DNA of 64,000 bases from Acetivibrio clariflavus DSM 19732 (GCF_000237085.1 NC_016627.1:4216118-4280117), one strand, 5' to 3'; counted from the first letter of the stretch, positions 15,816 to 26,779 are shown. Numbers and translations are program-made. The notes: a model not told the origin generated them from the sequence alone.

Positions 15816-18371
15816 CTAAAGAGGCTCAATATCTGTAATTTCAAAGCCGCTAACATCGCATCGCTCTTTCAATATCGAAAAATCAAGAGCCCACGCTTTC
15901 TTAGTTTCGTTCCCGAAACGCATCGTTTTATTGCTCTCTATAAAAAAGTCACTTTGCCTCAATTGCTTCAAAAACTGGTTATATGGAAGACATTCACCAG
16001 TGATTGCATAATCGCGTCTGTACTTGGTATAGCGGTCATATACATCACAGAAACGAATCCCGATAACCTTGCCATCTTTATCAAAAGTGTAGTCTTGATT
16101 CGGAGCCAGTTTCATCCGGGCCATGATTTCCAGCGTCTGTTCTACAATAGTCTTGTTATTGCTGCCGCCATCCAGCAAGTACTCCTGCACACCGTTTTGA
16201 AGATATCGAATACATGTACCTTTGTTAATGGGAAACACTTCAGACCATGTAACATTAAGGAACTCACATAGTTTGTTTACTAGGCTCAGTCCGGCATAGC
16301 AACAGGCGAGATTATTGACGATACGAGATGGAAACTCATCAGATATCTCTGACTTTGCTTCCTCATACCACTTCTCTGCCTCAGCAACCGATACTCTGAG
16401 TGCTGTATCCAGCAGGCTCCGACCGAAGCTGCCAAGCAGATCCGCTTTCGCACACAGCTTATAAAATGCTTGTCTATGGCTGGCTGGTTTTAAGTCCTTC
16501 TTGCTGAATAGCAATTCTATGCTCCGTTCTCTGATGGCCGCTTCATCCGGCGATTCCTCACCAGCTACAATAATAGGTGCCAACAGTTCATAAGTAACAG
16601 CACTTTGATCCGCCCTACCGCGGACACCTTCATGGCCGTCATATGCATCTCGAAGATGGTTGTATAAGGCATTTAGCCTTAACTTATCTATCTTTGAAGG
16701 CTTGAACTCATCTATCAACTGCGGTATCAGATTCGATGATGCAGATTCCTTCATCAGTGTAAATGCAGTAACCTGTGTAGCCGCGCGGATTTTGCTGCAC
16801 GAAAATACCGGCAGAATAACCCGCTCCAATGTATTACTTTTTCCGCTGCCTTGTTCTCCGACAAGCAATAAATGAGGAAACTTAATGCCTGATTTTTTAA
16901 GATGCGGTTTAATAAAGCATCCGGCCACCCAGGCCATCACTGACACCGTTTTTATGGGTTCGTTATAGCTGAGGATCCACTCTCCAAGCATAATAAGCTG
17001 TTCCTTTGTCAATGGCTCAAAGGTAAGGATATCGGTTGTTATGCTTTTATACTTATCAAGCTGCACGATATCTTCAACAATGCTGCCTCCGGCTTCAATG
17101 GCACCATCCGTTGAAACATAGACCATCCGCCCGCCATGCTCATAAATTCCAAGAGCCTTGACCCCTGTTTTCCTTACCCACTCCATTTCAGATATATAAC
17201 CTTTCAGCAGTTCCAAATCTCCTTCTGAGCCAAAATAGCCTAAGGATATTGTCCGGCGGTTCAAGATATTTTTAAATTTTTGGATGTTATTGAAGTCGGT
17301 AGTCATAAATGTCTGGCGGTATATTTCATCACGTATTGTAATAAGATCAGCAGTCATCTGCGTTTCATCTTCTGATACAATCATCTCCACCGGCTGAATG
17401 ATAAAGTTTGTTATAGGATACACACTTTCGCCTCTGGTGCGGTAATACCTACCCTCATGTTCAAAGATAACTGACTCGCTTTCGCGGCTGTATACGTTCT
17501 CTGTGACTTCAATGGCCTTATCCAGTGTCTCCTGCCCATATGTTGCTCCACTTGCATGATGTACCGTATCCCACTTTTCCCGGAATAGCCCGGAATTTCT
17601 AAACAGCCTGTCCATCTGCTCTTTGTTTTTGCCTGACCAGAAAGCCAGCATACAGCAAAGAGCAAGGTCGGCTTCGGACTGGCTCGGATACCCTGCTTCC
17701 TGCCATTTTCCTTCCCATAGCAGATCAAATTCCTTATGGTTTTCGGCTGTCCGGGCTTTCTCCAGAATTTCTTCATCTGTAAGCGGCTCTAGCTTAACCA
17801 CCTTACTGTCTTTCTTGCTTTTTCCTCCCCGCTTTTTACTTTTGATATAATTCTCATGTATCCAGGCCAGTGCCCCGTTATCTTCAGCAATGTAATCAGG
17901 AGTCCCTGGCAGTCGCTCGCCAGTCATTGTGAAGTATCTGCTGTGGGCATACATTTCAACGCCGGTTTTAGTGTTTTTATTGCCCTTAGCAGGCATCTCC
18001 CCTTTATAGAAAATATGAAGCCCAGTTCCTGAAGGGCTGATTTCCGTATAGGACGGAAACCGCTCAAGGATATCCTTGGCGGTATCGCTTAATTCCCCAG
18101 TGTTTTTGTCGCGGCAGTGATCTATGTCTATCCCTACTAAGCCTCCGCTTTTTGCGAATACAAAACCTAATCCGGTATAGAGATATTGTTCTTTTGCCGC
18201 AATCGCATCGTCAAGGGTCGACCAGTCGTTTGGGTTAGTGCTTGAGGCTTTTCTACCGGTTAAGGGATTGTAAGGGATTTTACTGTCTCTTCCGTCCTTT
18301 GTGTTTGGTTCCAGACGCCAGCAGATCCATTGCTTCCGGTTTGCCAATTCTTTAGGGAATGAGATGCTCAC
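15816..18371 (-). CDS. Phage/plasmid primase-polymerase with helicase domain
   Basis: 851 residues. The N-terminal ~180 residues are a bifunctional primase-polymerase domain: GLVGIDIDHCRD supplies the metal-binding acidic pair and SPSGTGLHIFYKG a later conserved loop. A primase C-terminal-like segment follows (SEADLALCCMLAFWSG). After residue 450 comes a P-loop ATPase (LLLVGEQGSGKSNTLERV, near residue 503) of the DNA helicase type that loads or unwinds at an origin. It would initiate replication of the mobile element from the iteron array just downstream. It overlaps the upstream DUF4406 gene by 4 bp. It appears intact although its element is truncated on both sides. Confidence 0.88.
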   Translation of the reverse strand: MSISFPKELANRKQWICWRLEPNTKDGRDSKIPYNPLTGRKASSTNPNDWSTLDDAIAAKEQYLYTGLGFVFAKSGGLVGIDIDHCRDKNTGELSDTAKDILERFPSYTEISPSGTGLHIFYKGEMPAKGNKNTKTGVEMYAHSRYFTMTGERLPGTPDYIAEDNGALAWIHENYIKSKKRGGKSKKDSKVVKLEPLTDEEILEKARTAENHKEFDLLWEGKWQEAGYPSQSEADLALCCMLAFWSGKNKEQMDRLFRNSGLFREKWDTVHHASGATYGQETLDKAIEVTENVYSRESESVIFEHEGRYYRTRGESVYPITNFIIQPVEMIVSEDETQMTADLITIRDEIYRQTFMTTDFNNIQKFKNILNRRTISLGYFGSEGDLELLKGYISEMEWVRKTGVKALGIYEHGGRMVYVSTDGAIEAGGSIVEDIVQLDKYKSITTDILTFEPLTKEQLIMLGEWILSYNEPIKTVSVMAWVAGCFIKPHLKKSGIKFPHLLLVGEQGSGKSNTLERVILPVFSCSKIRAATQVTAFTLMKESASSNLIPQLIDEFKPSKIDKLRLNALYNHLRDAYDGHEGVRGRADQSAVTYELLAPIIVAGEESPDEAAIRERSIELLFSKKDLKPASHRQAFYKLCAKADLLGSFGRSLLDTALRVSVAEAEKWYEEAKSEISDEFPSRIVNNLACCYAGLSLVNKLCEFLNVTWSEVFPINKGTCIRYLQNGVQEYLLDGGSNNKTIVEQTLEIMARMKLAPNQDYTFDKDGKVIGIRFCDVYDRYTKYRRDYAITGECLPYNQFLKQLRQSDFFIESNKTMRFGNETKKAWALDFSILKERCDVSGFEITDIEPL

Positions 18372-18797
18372 TTACACTGCACCTCCTCGCATCGTTCATT
18401 AAAATACCGGATCGGAATGCTGCGCTGCTTTGCCTTTTCAATCTCAATGGACATCCCTTTAGTAATTTTTCTGCCAAATACCCACACTTCTGAGCACTTT
18501 GACATCAATACCATGCCAAAGTACAAGCCCAGATTTCGCATTTGTTCATCATCGTCGTCCATAAACTGCGGAAACAAGAGGTGCGGAGCAATAGGTATGC
18601 AATTCCTGCTCACTGCAAAGCGGCAGTACCCCTGAGCCTTACGGATATTACGTTCTATATCACCAGCATATGGGCTGCAGATAAATACCATCGGTCTGTA
18701 AGGCGCTTTCCTGGCCTCTCGCTCAATCCTAAGCAGTGCTTCATAAGGTGTGGGGTCGTAATAGGTCGACCTGATGGCATAGATGTCTAAGGGCTAT
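18368..18797 (-). pseudogene. DUF4406 protein, 5'-truncated
   Basis: The reading frame with VFICSPYAGDIERNIRKA is a DUF4406 protein, a nucleoside 2-deoxyribosyltransferase-like fold common in clostridial prophages. The usual protein has more N-terminal sequence: coding similarity continues upstream of the first ATG (18691) through STYYDPTPYEALLRIE to about 18794, where a TAG interrupts the frame and the character of the DNA changes. So the true start has been lost, apparently by insertion or deletion next to a GGAAACATGTC element end. A shortened 107-residue protein could still be made. Confidence 0.7.
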
Positions 18798-19046
18798 TTT
18801 TTATTATCTGTCCTTGGAAACATGTCAATTTTTACTGTAATTCATTTTACACATTCATTTTCTATCCTTTCTTTGATAAAATTACCTAAATTTTCTTTAG
18901 TAATATCCATTGTTTTCAAATCGTTTAGCAGAAAAGATTCTATTAGGAATTTTCTAAAAATAATTAAAAAAGAATGCAGCTTTTTTTCCTTTAAATCGTC
19001 TATTAAAGTTAGAACATAAAAAAACAGACAAAGGGGGGTTATATTA
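18798..19046. other. Intergenic junction with mobile-element end motif
   Basis: No convincing gene on either strand. GGAAACATGTC at 18816-18826 matches the dispersed GGGAACATRTC motif found at other junctions. The last 20 bases hold the GGGGGG ribosome site of the next gene. Confidence 0.5.
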
Positions 19047-19769
19047 TTGAAACTGTTCAAAAAGAATATGATATTGTTTTTGGCTTGCTCCCTGCTGTTC
19101 CTTGTTGCATGTCCCTTCAATATTGATGAACCTGTAGCTATCGATGAAGAAGATACTTCTATTAAAACCATCAATACCATCAATGGCGGAGAAACTCCTT
19201 TAGCAACTATAGGCGAAGGAGATACATATGTTACAGCTACCTACAAAGATTTTGATATAATTTGTGTTGACAGACTTCCCTTGGTAGTCAAGTCTGTCGA
19301 AGATTTAAAGCTTGCGATAGAAGAGAGTACATCACAGAAAGTATCAGATATGCATTATGATCCGGCTATAAATTTATCCTCCATTGATTATTTTTATGTA
19401 CCAACAGCTGAGTTTGATAATCATGAACTTTTTCAGATCGAGGTATTGAAGTATTATATCATCTATTATTATTTACCTAAAGATATAATAAAAAGTTCGC
19501 AACCATTTTTTGATTACGATACGGGTATAAAAATTATGTTCTCACGGAAGCCGGTTAAAGACGACCCGCTGACTCCTATAGTAAAACAAACGGGGATTTC
19601 ATTAACCGAAGATAATATCCTCTATGACAAGAATCGGAATAACGCATTTTTTGCAGCTGGAGATACGTGTATGAGCATTACGGTTCCGGATGAACTCAAC
19701 GACTATAATTATCTAAAGAATCTCGGTCTGGCAGAAAAAGTTTATGTGACAAAGGATAAGCAAGAATAA
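19047..19769 (+). CDS. Putative lipoprotein, function unknown
   Basis: 240 residues on the plus strand, one of the few rightward genes here. TTG start at 19047 with AAGGGGGG upstream. The N terminus is a lipoprotein signal: KLFKKN, hydrophobic MILFLACSLLFLVA and cysteine at residue 22 of the lipobox LVAC. The mature part is acidic, with no family I recognise. It faces a convergent set of exported proteins. Expression is uncertain because it may ride on remnants of the junction upstream. Confidence 0.6.
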   Translation: MKLFKKNMILFLACSLLFLVACPFNIDEPVAIDEEDTSIKTINTINGGETPLATIGEGDTYVTATYKDFDIICVDRLPLVVKSVEDLKLAIEESTSQKVSDMHYDPAINLSSIDYFYVPTAEFDNHELFQIEVLKYYIIYYYLPKDIIKSSQPFFDYDTGIKIMFSRKPVKDDPLTPIVKQTGISLTEDNILYDKNRNNAFFAAGDTCMSITVPDELNDYNYLKNLGLAEKVYVTKDKQE

Positions 19770-19814
19770 TTATGATTAAATTATACATCTACCCTGTTAA
19801 CACCTATAAAAAAC

Positions 19815-19862
19815 GGTAGTTTCAACTTTTTCCGCAATCATTAATCCAGTCTCTATGCAAAT
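19815..19862 (-). pseudogene. Decayed 3' end of an anti-sigma-like gene
   Basis: On the minus strand this short stretch reads ICIETGLMIAEKVETT, matching the end of the anti-sigma gene at 21810 (DRDIVFKIAESVEITD). No complete frame remains. Confidence 0.5.
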
Positions 19863-19914
19863 TTGGAAAAAAGAAACCTGCTACAATTTGCAGCAAGCTT
19901 CTTTTATAAGATTT

Positions 19915-20352
19915 TCATTTTTTAACGGGATTCTCTACATAAGGCGTGTTCGTAATTGCAAATTCTCCTATAACGGTTTTCCCATCGGCTTCATAAAGCG
20001 GAATTATCTTAACAACAGTGGGTTCACCGGATTTTTTCAGACTTTGGACCTTCTTTAATGCTTGAGTCCGAGCAACAGCTTCTTCAGGAGTTTTTGGCAT
20101 ATCTTCCTGAAGATCCTTAGCATAAACGTAACCTTCTGTCCCGTCAATTCCGACTGCGGCGATTAAATCAGGCTCCGTTTCCACAGATACAGCATAGACT
20201 CCCGACCCATAAGTCTGCCCGTATTCATTTACCTGGTACTTAGGTGCTTGCTCCTGGCTTCTGTTGGTATAACCGGAAACTGCAAAGGCAACTCCTGCTG
20301 TTACACTAATTATCAAGCCAAGTACAAAAGGAATTATAAAATTTTTTCTCAT
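19915..20352 (-). CDS. Exported protein, function unknown
   Basis: 145 residues with a clear N-terminal membrane or signal segment (FIIPFVLGLIISVTAGVAFAV, likely cut after AFA). The mature part contains a DLIAAVGIDGTEGYVYAKDL segment and ends in a short beta-rich domain with GEPTVVKIIPLYEADGKTV. I do not recognise the family. Start supported by AGGAGG. It lies 57 bp downstream of another exported protein and is probably co-transcribed with it. Confidence 0.65.
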   Translation of the reverse strand: MRKNFIIPFVLGLIISVTAGVAFAVSGYTNRSQEQAPKYQVNEYGQTYGSGVYAVSVETEPDLIAAVGIDGTEGYVYAKDLQEDMPKTPEEAVARTQALKKVQSLKKSGEPTVVKIIPLYEADGKTVIGEFAITNTPYVENPVKK

Positions 20353-20409
20353 ATTTACATGCCTCCTATTACTATTTGTAGTGTGTCGTTAAGAAAACCA
20401 GTCGCTCTT

Positions 20410-20889
20410 TTATGGATTTTGGGCCGGACTTTTAAACGTATAATACTGTGTGTACCCATCTCCGTTATATGCCGCTGTAATTCCATAGGAATAATAAGCA
20501 TCTGATGCTTTTGCTGGATTAAGACTCGCAAAATCGCTATTAAGTGCATTTGTTTCCTTAGAATTATACACAAAAGATGTCGATGCTACTAATTTATCCG
20601 AGCTGTTATACAGCCTTGCCTTGGCACCCATGTACCCGCTTGGAACCTTATTGGTAATAGGATCACACTGTACTCTTGTCCCAGCATTTGCATATGCTAC
20701 ATTGTTATAATAACCAGCATATACGAAGGCATAGTTTGCATAATCTTTGCCGTATACCGTATAATAACCGGTTGCACCTGTAGCTCCACCTTCAGCAAAT
20801 GCCGTTATTACAAACATTGGGGTCAATCCAAGAATGAATGCAAACAGAGGGATACCAATTTTGTTTAGTTTTTTTGCCACTAATTTCAT
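20410..20889 (-). CDS. Exported tyrosine-rich protein, function unknown
   Basis: 159 residues. Signal peptide MKLVAKKLNKIGIPLFAFIL onward, with likely cleavage after AFA near residue 32. The secreted part is rich in Tyr, Ala, Asn and Gly (GYYTVYGKDYANYAFVYAGY, YNNVAYANAGT), which suggests a small beta-sheet protein. The style recalls small bacteriocin-like exported proteins, but I see no export or immunity gene to support that. GGAGG precedes the ATG. Likely an operon with the gene at 19915. Confidence 0.62.
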   Translation of the reverse strand: MKLVAKKLNKIGIPLFAFILGLTPMFVITAFAEGGATGATGYYTVYGKDYANYAFVYAGYYNNVAYANAGTRVQCDPITNKVPSGYMGAKARLYNSSDKLVASTSFVYNSKETNALNSDFASLNPAKASDAYYSYGITAAYNGDGYTQYYTFKSPAQNP

Positions 20890-21003
20890 AAATTATCTTC
20901 CTCCGTTCAAATTTTTTTACAAGCACCTTTCCTCAAAATTCATAGAAAACTTTCAACGCATCCAGAAACCCAATGGAATCCCCTCCTCTGATTTTTGTTC
21001 TTA

Positions 21004-21265
21004 CTAATAAAGACAAATCAAAGGAGGCTTTTGTGACAGGAAAAATGATATTTCCCAAAAAAATTTTGTGAAACCTACAGGCTTGTGCCTGCGCCTGCCG
21101 TTTTTGACGCTTCCGGCGATTGTTATGACTGTTGATTCAGAAACCACAGGAAATACCCGGATATCATCCTTGAAGTATGCGACATCTGTTAGACATAATG
21201 CTTGGTTGTACATGTAATTTAAACGCTTTCCGCAATCTTTATTCCAGTGTCTCTATGCAGAGTTG
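21004..21265 (-). pseudogene. Decayed 3' ends of anti-sigma-like genes
   Basis: The minus strand carries two fragments resembling the end of the anti-sigma gene and its 3' flank: one near 21225-21260 (LHRDTGIKIAESV, then a stop) and one near 21060-21120 (ITIAGSVK, followed by a degenerate copy of the bases after the anti-sigma stop, including GTTTCACAAAATTTT). A 69-codon frame spans part of it (21213 to 21004), but its sequence is explained by this decay, so I do not call it a gene. Confidence 0.5.
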
Positions 21266-21276
21266 GCAGTAATTTG

Positions 21277-21579
21277 CTACTCAATGCTAAGTGTATTTGT
21301 TCCATCCTTGTCATTTATCCTGACCTTTTCTACTCTCATTTGATTATCATAATAGAAAACCATTTGCGTGCCATTGTCAAATGTATAGATCTCTCCCGAA
21401 AAGCCAGACAATTTTCCTGACGGTTCCCCAAGTATTCGGTGTACATCGTTCTGGAGAGTGCCAATTACTTGCTCTCTAATATTAGGCGATGTTTTAGTTA
21501 CAGAGTCTTCTTTTGAACAACCAATTATTCCAATGATACATAAAATCAAAAACGTAACCAATAACAATTTTTTTCTCAT
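21277..21579 (-). CDS. Small lipoprotein, SmpA/BamE-like
   Basis: 100 residues from the ATG at 21579. Lipoprotein signal with hydrophobic LLLVTFLILCIIGIIG and the lipobox cysteine in IIGC. The mature part, QVIGTLQNDVHRILGEPSGK followed by YTFDNGTQMVFYYDNQ and VEKVRI, fits the two-helix plus beta-sheet SmpA/OmlA-like fold used in small envelope proteins. An upstream ATG at 21594 touches the ribosome site and is less likely. It follows the sigma/anti-sigma pair at a distance of ~230 bp. Confidence 0.65.
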   Translation of the reverse strand: MRKKLLLVTFLILCIIGIIGCSKEDSVTKTSPNIREQVIGTLQNDVHRILGEPSGKLSGFSGEIYTFDNGTQMVFYYDNQMRVEKVRINDKDGTNTLSIE

Positions 21580-21809
21580 TAAATTATCCTTCATCTCCTT
21601 TAATTTATATCATTCTTATTTCTTGAACTGCAAGATTAATTGATATAATCCATCCAGCCGCTTACACTTATACTCCATAAGCATGATAGAGATGTTATGT
21701 TTTTCAACTCCCTTATGGATCTCATAATAAAATCTCCTCGATTTTCTTTTCAATAAAACAAAGGCTTTTGTGACAAGGAAAATAAATTTTCTAAAAATTT
21801 TTCTGAACC

Positions 21810-22505
21810 TTATGGACTTAAGTCTGTGTCTGTAATTTCAACACTTTCCGCGATCTTAAACACGATATCTCTATCCAGTGTTGATGACACCATATACATA
21901 TACTTATCATCGCACCAGAGCAGGTTCTGGACGCCATGATTGGAATAGTATTTTGCGGGATGGCCGTTGAACTCAAGCTCCTCAAGCTCGGCGCCTTCGG
22001 TGTTTATATCCATTGAAACGTCCTCAAGGCGCTGCTGGCTGTAGGATATATAGTCGGTCCCCTTCTCGTACACCAGCAGGACGGGCCCGGCCGTTTTTTC
22101 GCTGACAAGCTCGAAGCCTTCCGGTATGAAGGACGGCCTGCGTACGATAAATTCACCGGCCGAATCACTTGATGACCGGCTTTCATTAAAGAATATATGA
22201 GTGAATTTTTCGTACACCTCGGTTATGAATTCAAATACCGCGGCGCGCACGGCCGATACGCTCATCGCCGTTGCAAGCAGGATGACGATCGCAGCAGCCA
22301 AGGCGACCGCCCGCCTGCGGAGAAATACAGCTCCACCGGCCTGGTTCCCCGTTTTGCTCCGGCGTACAAGCTTTTTCATCCTACGCTCAAACCTTTTTGA
22401 GAATTCATGCTCAATCTCATAATCCGCCGACAGGGCTTCCAGTTCGCGGATGTCAGCCCTGACGACGGCTTCCCTGAGCATTTCGTCGGTAAAATCAATC
22501 TTCAT
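21810..22505 (-). CDS. Membrane anti-sigma factor with DUF4367-type C-terminal domain
   Basis: 231 residues from the ATG at 22505, which overlaps the end of the sigma gene. The N-terminal ~60 residues are the cytoplasmic sigma-binding part (FTDEMLREAVVRADIRELEA), followed by one membrane span at about residues 64-86 (AVALAAAIVILLATAMSVSA) and an external domain with FIPEGFEL, SYSQQRL and a C-terminal DUF4367-like end. It should hold the ECF sigma factor inactive until an envelope signal. The pair is richer in G and C than its neighbours, suggesting a different origin. Confidence 0.85.
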   Translation of the reverse strand: MKIDFTDEMLREAVVRADIRELEALSADYEIEHEFSKRFERRMKKLVRRSKTGNQAGGAVFLRRRAVALAAAIVILLATAMSVSAVRAAVFEFITEVYEKFTHIFFNESRSSSDSAGEFIVRRPSFIPEGFELVSEKTAGPVLLVYEKGTDYISYSQQRLEDVSMDINTEGAELEELEFNGHPAKYYSNHGVQNLLWCDDKYMYMVSSTLDRDIVFKIAESVEITDTDLSP

Positions 22506-23037
22506 CGCAGAAATCCTCCCTTCGCAGAATCTCCTCAAGCATGCGCCTTGCGCGCTCGAGCCGCTTTCTGACCGCCGCCTCGGAAATACCAAGCATCCCC
22601 GCTATTTCCGCGTTCGAAAATTCCTGGACGTATTTCAGCTTCAGCGCATCCTTATATATTGCCGGCAGCTTCAGCACGGCCTTTGCGAGGCTATCCAAAT
22701 CATCGGTTCGTTCCAATTTTTCTCCGGCGGCGCAGAACGCGGCCTCTTCAATCGGAACGGCGGGATGCCTTTTACGGCGGTTATACATATTGATGGCGGC
22801 GTTCCTAACAATAATAACAACGTAGCTCCTTGTTTTGTGACAGGAAATTTCGCCCACCTTATCGAAATTCTCAAGTATTTTTAGAAAAGCCTGATGCACG
22901 GCGTCCTCCGCGAGGCCCTCGTCGTTCAATATGCCGTTTGCGACGTGGAACATGAGCTTTCTGTATGTAAGGTAAAGCGATTCGAATTTGCTCTTTTCGT
23001 CATCGCCATCAAGCATCGACAGATATATCGGGAGCAT
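22495..23037 (-). CDS. ECF-type RNA polymerase sigma factor
   Basis: 180 residues from the ATG at 23037 (MLPIYLSMLD). Sigma region 2 is visible from YLTYRKLMFHVANGIL through DAVHQAFLKILENF, and region 4 from KLPAIYKDALKLKYVQEFSN to the recognition helix EAAVRKRLERARRML. It directs polymerase to a small regulon, probably including itself. The adjacent overlapping anti-sigma gene makes a standard two-gene module. An upstream ATG at 23088 is possible, but the family starts near MLPIYL. Confidence 0.9.
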   Translation of the reverse strand: MLPIYLSMLDGDDEKSKFESLYLTYRKLMFHVANGILNDEGLAEDAVHQAFLKILENFDKVGEISCHKTRSYVVIIVRNAAINMYNRRKRHPAVPIEEAAFCAAGEKLERTDDLDSLAKAVLKLPAIYKDALKLKYVQEFSNAEIAGMLGISEAAVRKRLERARRMLEEILRREDFCDED

Positions 23038-23088
23038 CTCCGCCCATCCCTCCTTCGTGACCTGTGTTTTCCAATGCATGTTTTGCAT

Positions 23089-23440
23089 GGATCCCGCGGC
23101 GGTAAACAGTGCATAAATGCAGCCGCTGGCAGCAACATCGTATACTTACTGGAAAATAATATCAAGCGGCGGCATATCATTTGACGTTTTTTGCCGCCGA
23201 TGGTTCCGGCAGACATGTTCCCTCATACAATCAACCGCCGTCTTTTCCGTCTACACAACCCCGTCCGCCGGAAGCCGCCCTGAAAGGCTGTGGATGTGTT
23301 TCCGCGAACAATCACGCACATAAAAATACAGGGCTTTCCGGCATCCCAGCCGCCAAAAAGCACATTTTCGGCAGATGGCAAATCACCTGAAAGCCCTGTA
23401 TTCAGGCCGTTTTTCAGGCGCTTATTTGTTTTTTACATTT
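23089..23440. other. Upstream region of the sigma operon, no gene
   Basis: GC-rich DNA without a convincing gene. It contains a GACATGTTCCC motif at 23212-23222 and a long-range inverted repeat, AATACAGGGCTTTC at 23325-23338 with its complement at 23389-23402. The right edge abuts the group II intron. The sigma-dependent promoter should be here but I cannot place it. Confidence 0.5.
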
Positions 23441-25342
<1,902 letters not shown>

Positions 25343-25500
25343 TCATCAATACCACGCACTCAACATGGAACGAGCCGCTTGGATTGATGTCTTGGGCTAA
25401 TTTTTTGAACCTTACGTTTACGGGAACATGTCAATGAGTTTTTCGGACATTTTTGAAAAATCGCTGTTCACGGGAACATATCTACGCAGGAAGTATATCA
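25343..25500. repeat. Mobile-element end remnant beside intron copy 1
   Basis: Contains GGGAACATGTC at 25422-25432 and GGGAACATATC at 25472-25482 as direct repeats, and CAACATGGAACGAGCCGC, closely matching the empty intron site near 40230. No gene. It looks like the end of a degenerate insertion sequence into which the intron moved. Confidence 0.6.
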
Positions 25501-25556
25501 GCATAGCCCATTGAAACCTAAAATATGACTCTTGAGGAATAAGTCGTCTTCCTCCA

Positions 25557-26201
25557 CTACTTTACTTTTTTGATTTTCAAGCATGTCTTTAGCAGATCAT
25601 TCCTAAAGTCAATGTCAAATTCCCTGTAATGCTGGCTTTCTCCCCATTGCCGCATTGATTCATGTTCCGGATGCTTAAGGTCATTCCATGCTTCAAGAAA
25701 TTCTTTGTAACCGCCAAAACCACCTACATCTTCCGGCGGACAAGCCCCCGCGCCTGCAAGTATTATAGGGTAACCAAACTCATAATCTTCAATGGTTTTT
25801 TCCAGTTCAATTTTATGTCTCCAATAATCGCCAAAGTCATAAATGTACTCAAGGGTCTTATATTTTTCCAGATAGTTATCAATTTTGACCGTTTGAGGCT
25901 GTCTAACGGTTGTTTCAATTATCCTGGCTATAATGCCATGAGGGTCTTCTTTTCTTGTTGGCTTTTTGCTTTTGTACTTGGCAGAGTAAAATTTAAATAC
26001 CTCATAGGATTCTTCGTCATTTGTAATTCTGAGTTTCTCCTGCGGAAACTCAAATTCATAAAGATGATAATCCCGCCAACCCATTGAAAATTGTATTGTG
26101 TCATGCAGGCGTCTGAAGGTAACATCCGCCGGGATAACTACCCTTCTCCATATTAGTGGTTCGGAATCAATTAATTCGATTTTTATCTGAAAGGCTTTCA
26201 T
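25557..26201 (-). CDS. Plasmid pRiA4b ORF-3-like protein
   Basis: 214 residues from the ATG at 26201 (AGGTGA five bases upstream). The family pattern is visible: QIKIELIDSEPLIWRRVVIP, TFRRLHDTIQFSMGWRDYHLYEF, then YIYDFGDYWRHKIEL and ACPPEDVGGFGGYKEFL. These proteins are widespread on plasmids and mobile islands; their function is not established. It partly overlaps the upstream zinc-ribbon gene and is probably translated with it. Confidence 0.88.
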   Translation of the reverse strand: MKAFQIKIELIDSEPLIWRRVVIPADVTFRRLHDTIQFSMGWRDYHLYEFEFPQEKLRITNDEESYEVFKFYSAKYKSKKPTRKEDPHGIIARIIETTVRQPQTVKIDNYLEKYKTLEYIYDFGDYWRHKIELEKTIEDYEFGYPIILAGAGACPPEDVGGFGGYKEFLEAWNDLKHPEHESMRQWGESQHYREFDIDFRNDLLKTCLKIKKVK

Positions 26202-26206
26202 CACTT

Positions 26207-26779
26207 TCACCTGAATTCCTTTCCCGTTATTCTTTTAATCACTTTACAGAACTGCCTCCATTCTTCTGGAAACTTATTGTCGCCATATTTTCTGACGGTT
26301 CTCCCGTCTGTAATTATTTCAACGCTCCATTGAGTCCCGTCACAGACTCCGGGTTCTACGTATTTTGCTTTCCAGTTCAGCAGATTGATCTCTTTTAAAC
26401 TCTTAATGAATTCTTCTGCAGTTTTATTTCGGATGGATCTTGTACTGGTTTTTTCAGAACCACCCTCTTTGAACAGCCATGTAGTTTTAAGATTTTTCAA
26501 ATCAATATCTACATGATAATACCCGCCAAAGTAACCACCCACTGATGCTTTAAGCCCTTTAATCTGACCGTATATGATGTCAAGCACCTGCTCCCGGTTC
26601 CACTCATTTTTACAATCCTTGCAGTAGTATTCCGGACCGCCTTCTATAATGCAACAACCGCCCAATTTTACTTTTCCGGCTTCAGCTTCCTGAAAAAGCT
26701 TAAAACTCGGCATGCCATATACAATTTTAACCGAATTCTTAGACCCGCATTTAGGGCATTTTTTATAATTAACAGCCAC
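26207..26779 (-). CDS. Zinc-ribbon protein, function unknown
   Basis: 190 residues, GTG start at 26779 with AGAGGTG upstream. Two CxxC pairs (CPKCGSKNS near residue 8 and CKDCKNEW near residue 53) form a split zinc ribbon, followed by a globular alpha/beta region with VEIITDGRTVRKYGDNKFPEEW. I do not recognise a named family. It is in an apparent two-gene operon with the pRiA4b-like protein. Confidence 0.65.
   Translation of the reverse strand: MAVNYKKCPKCGSKNSVKIVYGMPSFKLFQEAEAGKVKLGGCCIIEGGPEYYCKDCKNEWNREQVLDIIYGQIKGLKASVGGYFGGYYHVDIDLKNLKTTWLFKEGGSEKTSTRSIRNKTAEEFIKSLKEINLLNWKAKYVEPGVCDGTQWSVEIITDGRTVRKYGDNKFPEEWRQFCKVIKRITGKEFR

Noticed and set aside
15756-16271. 171-codon rightward open frame
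   Set aside because: Antisense to the C-terminal part of the primase gene and overlapping the iteron array; no ribosome site.
18842-19183. Leftward 113-codon frame
   Set aside because: Overlaps the start of the lipoprotein gene with its signal peptide on the other strand; no ribosome site or family resemblance.
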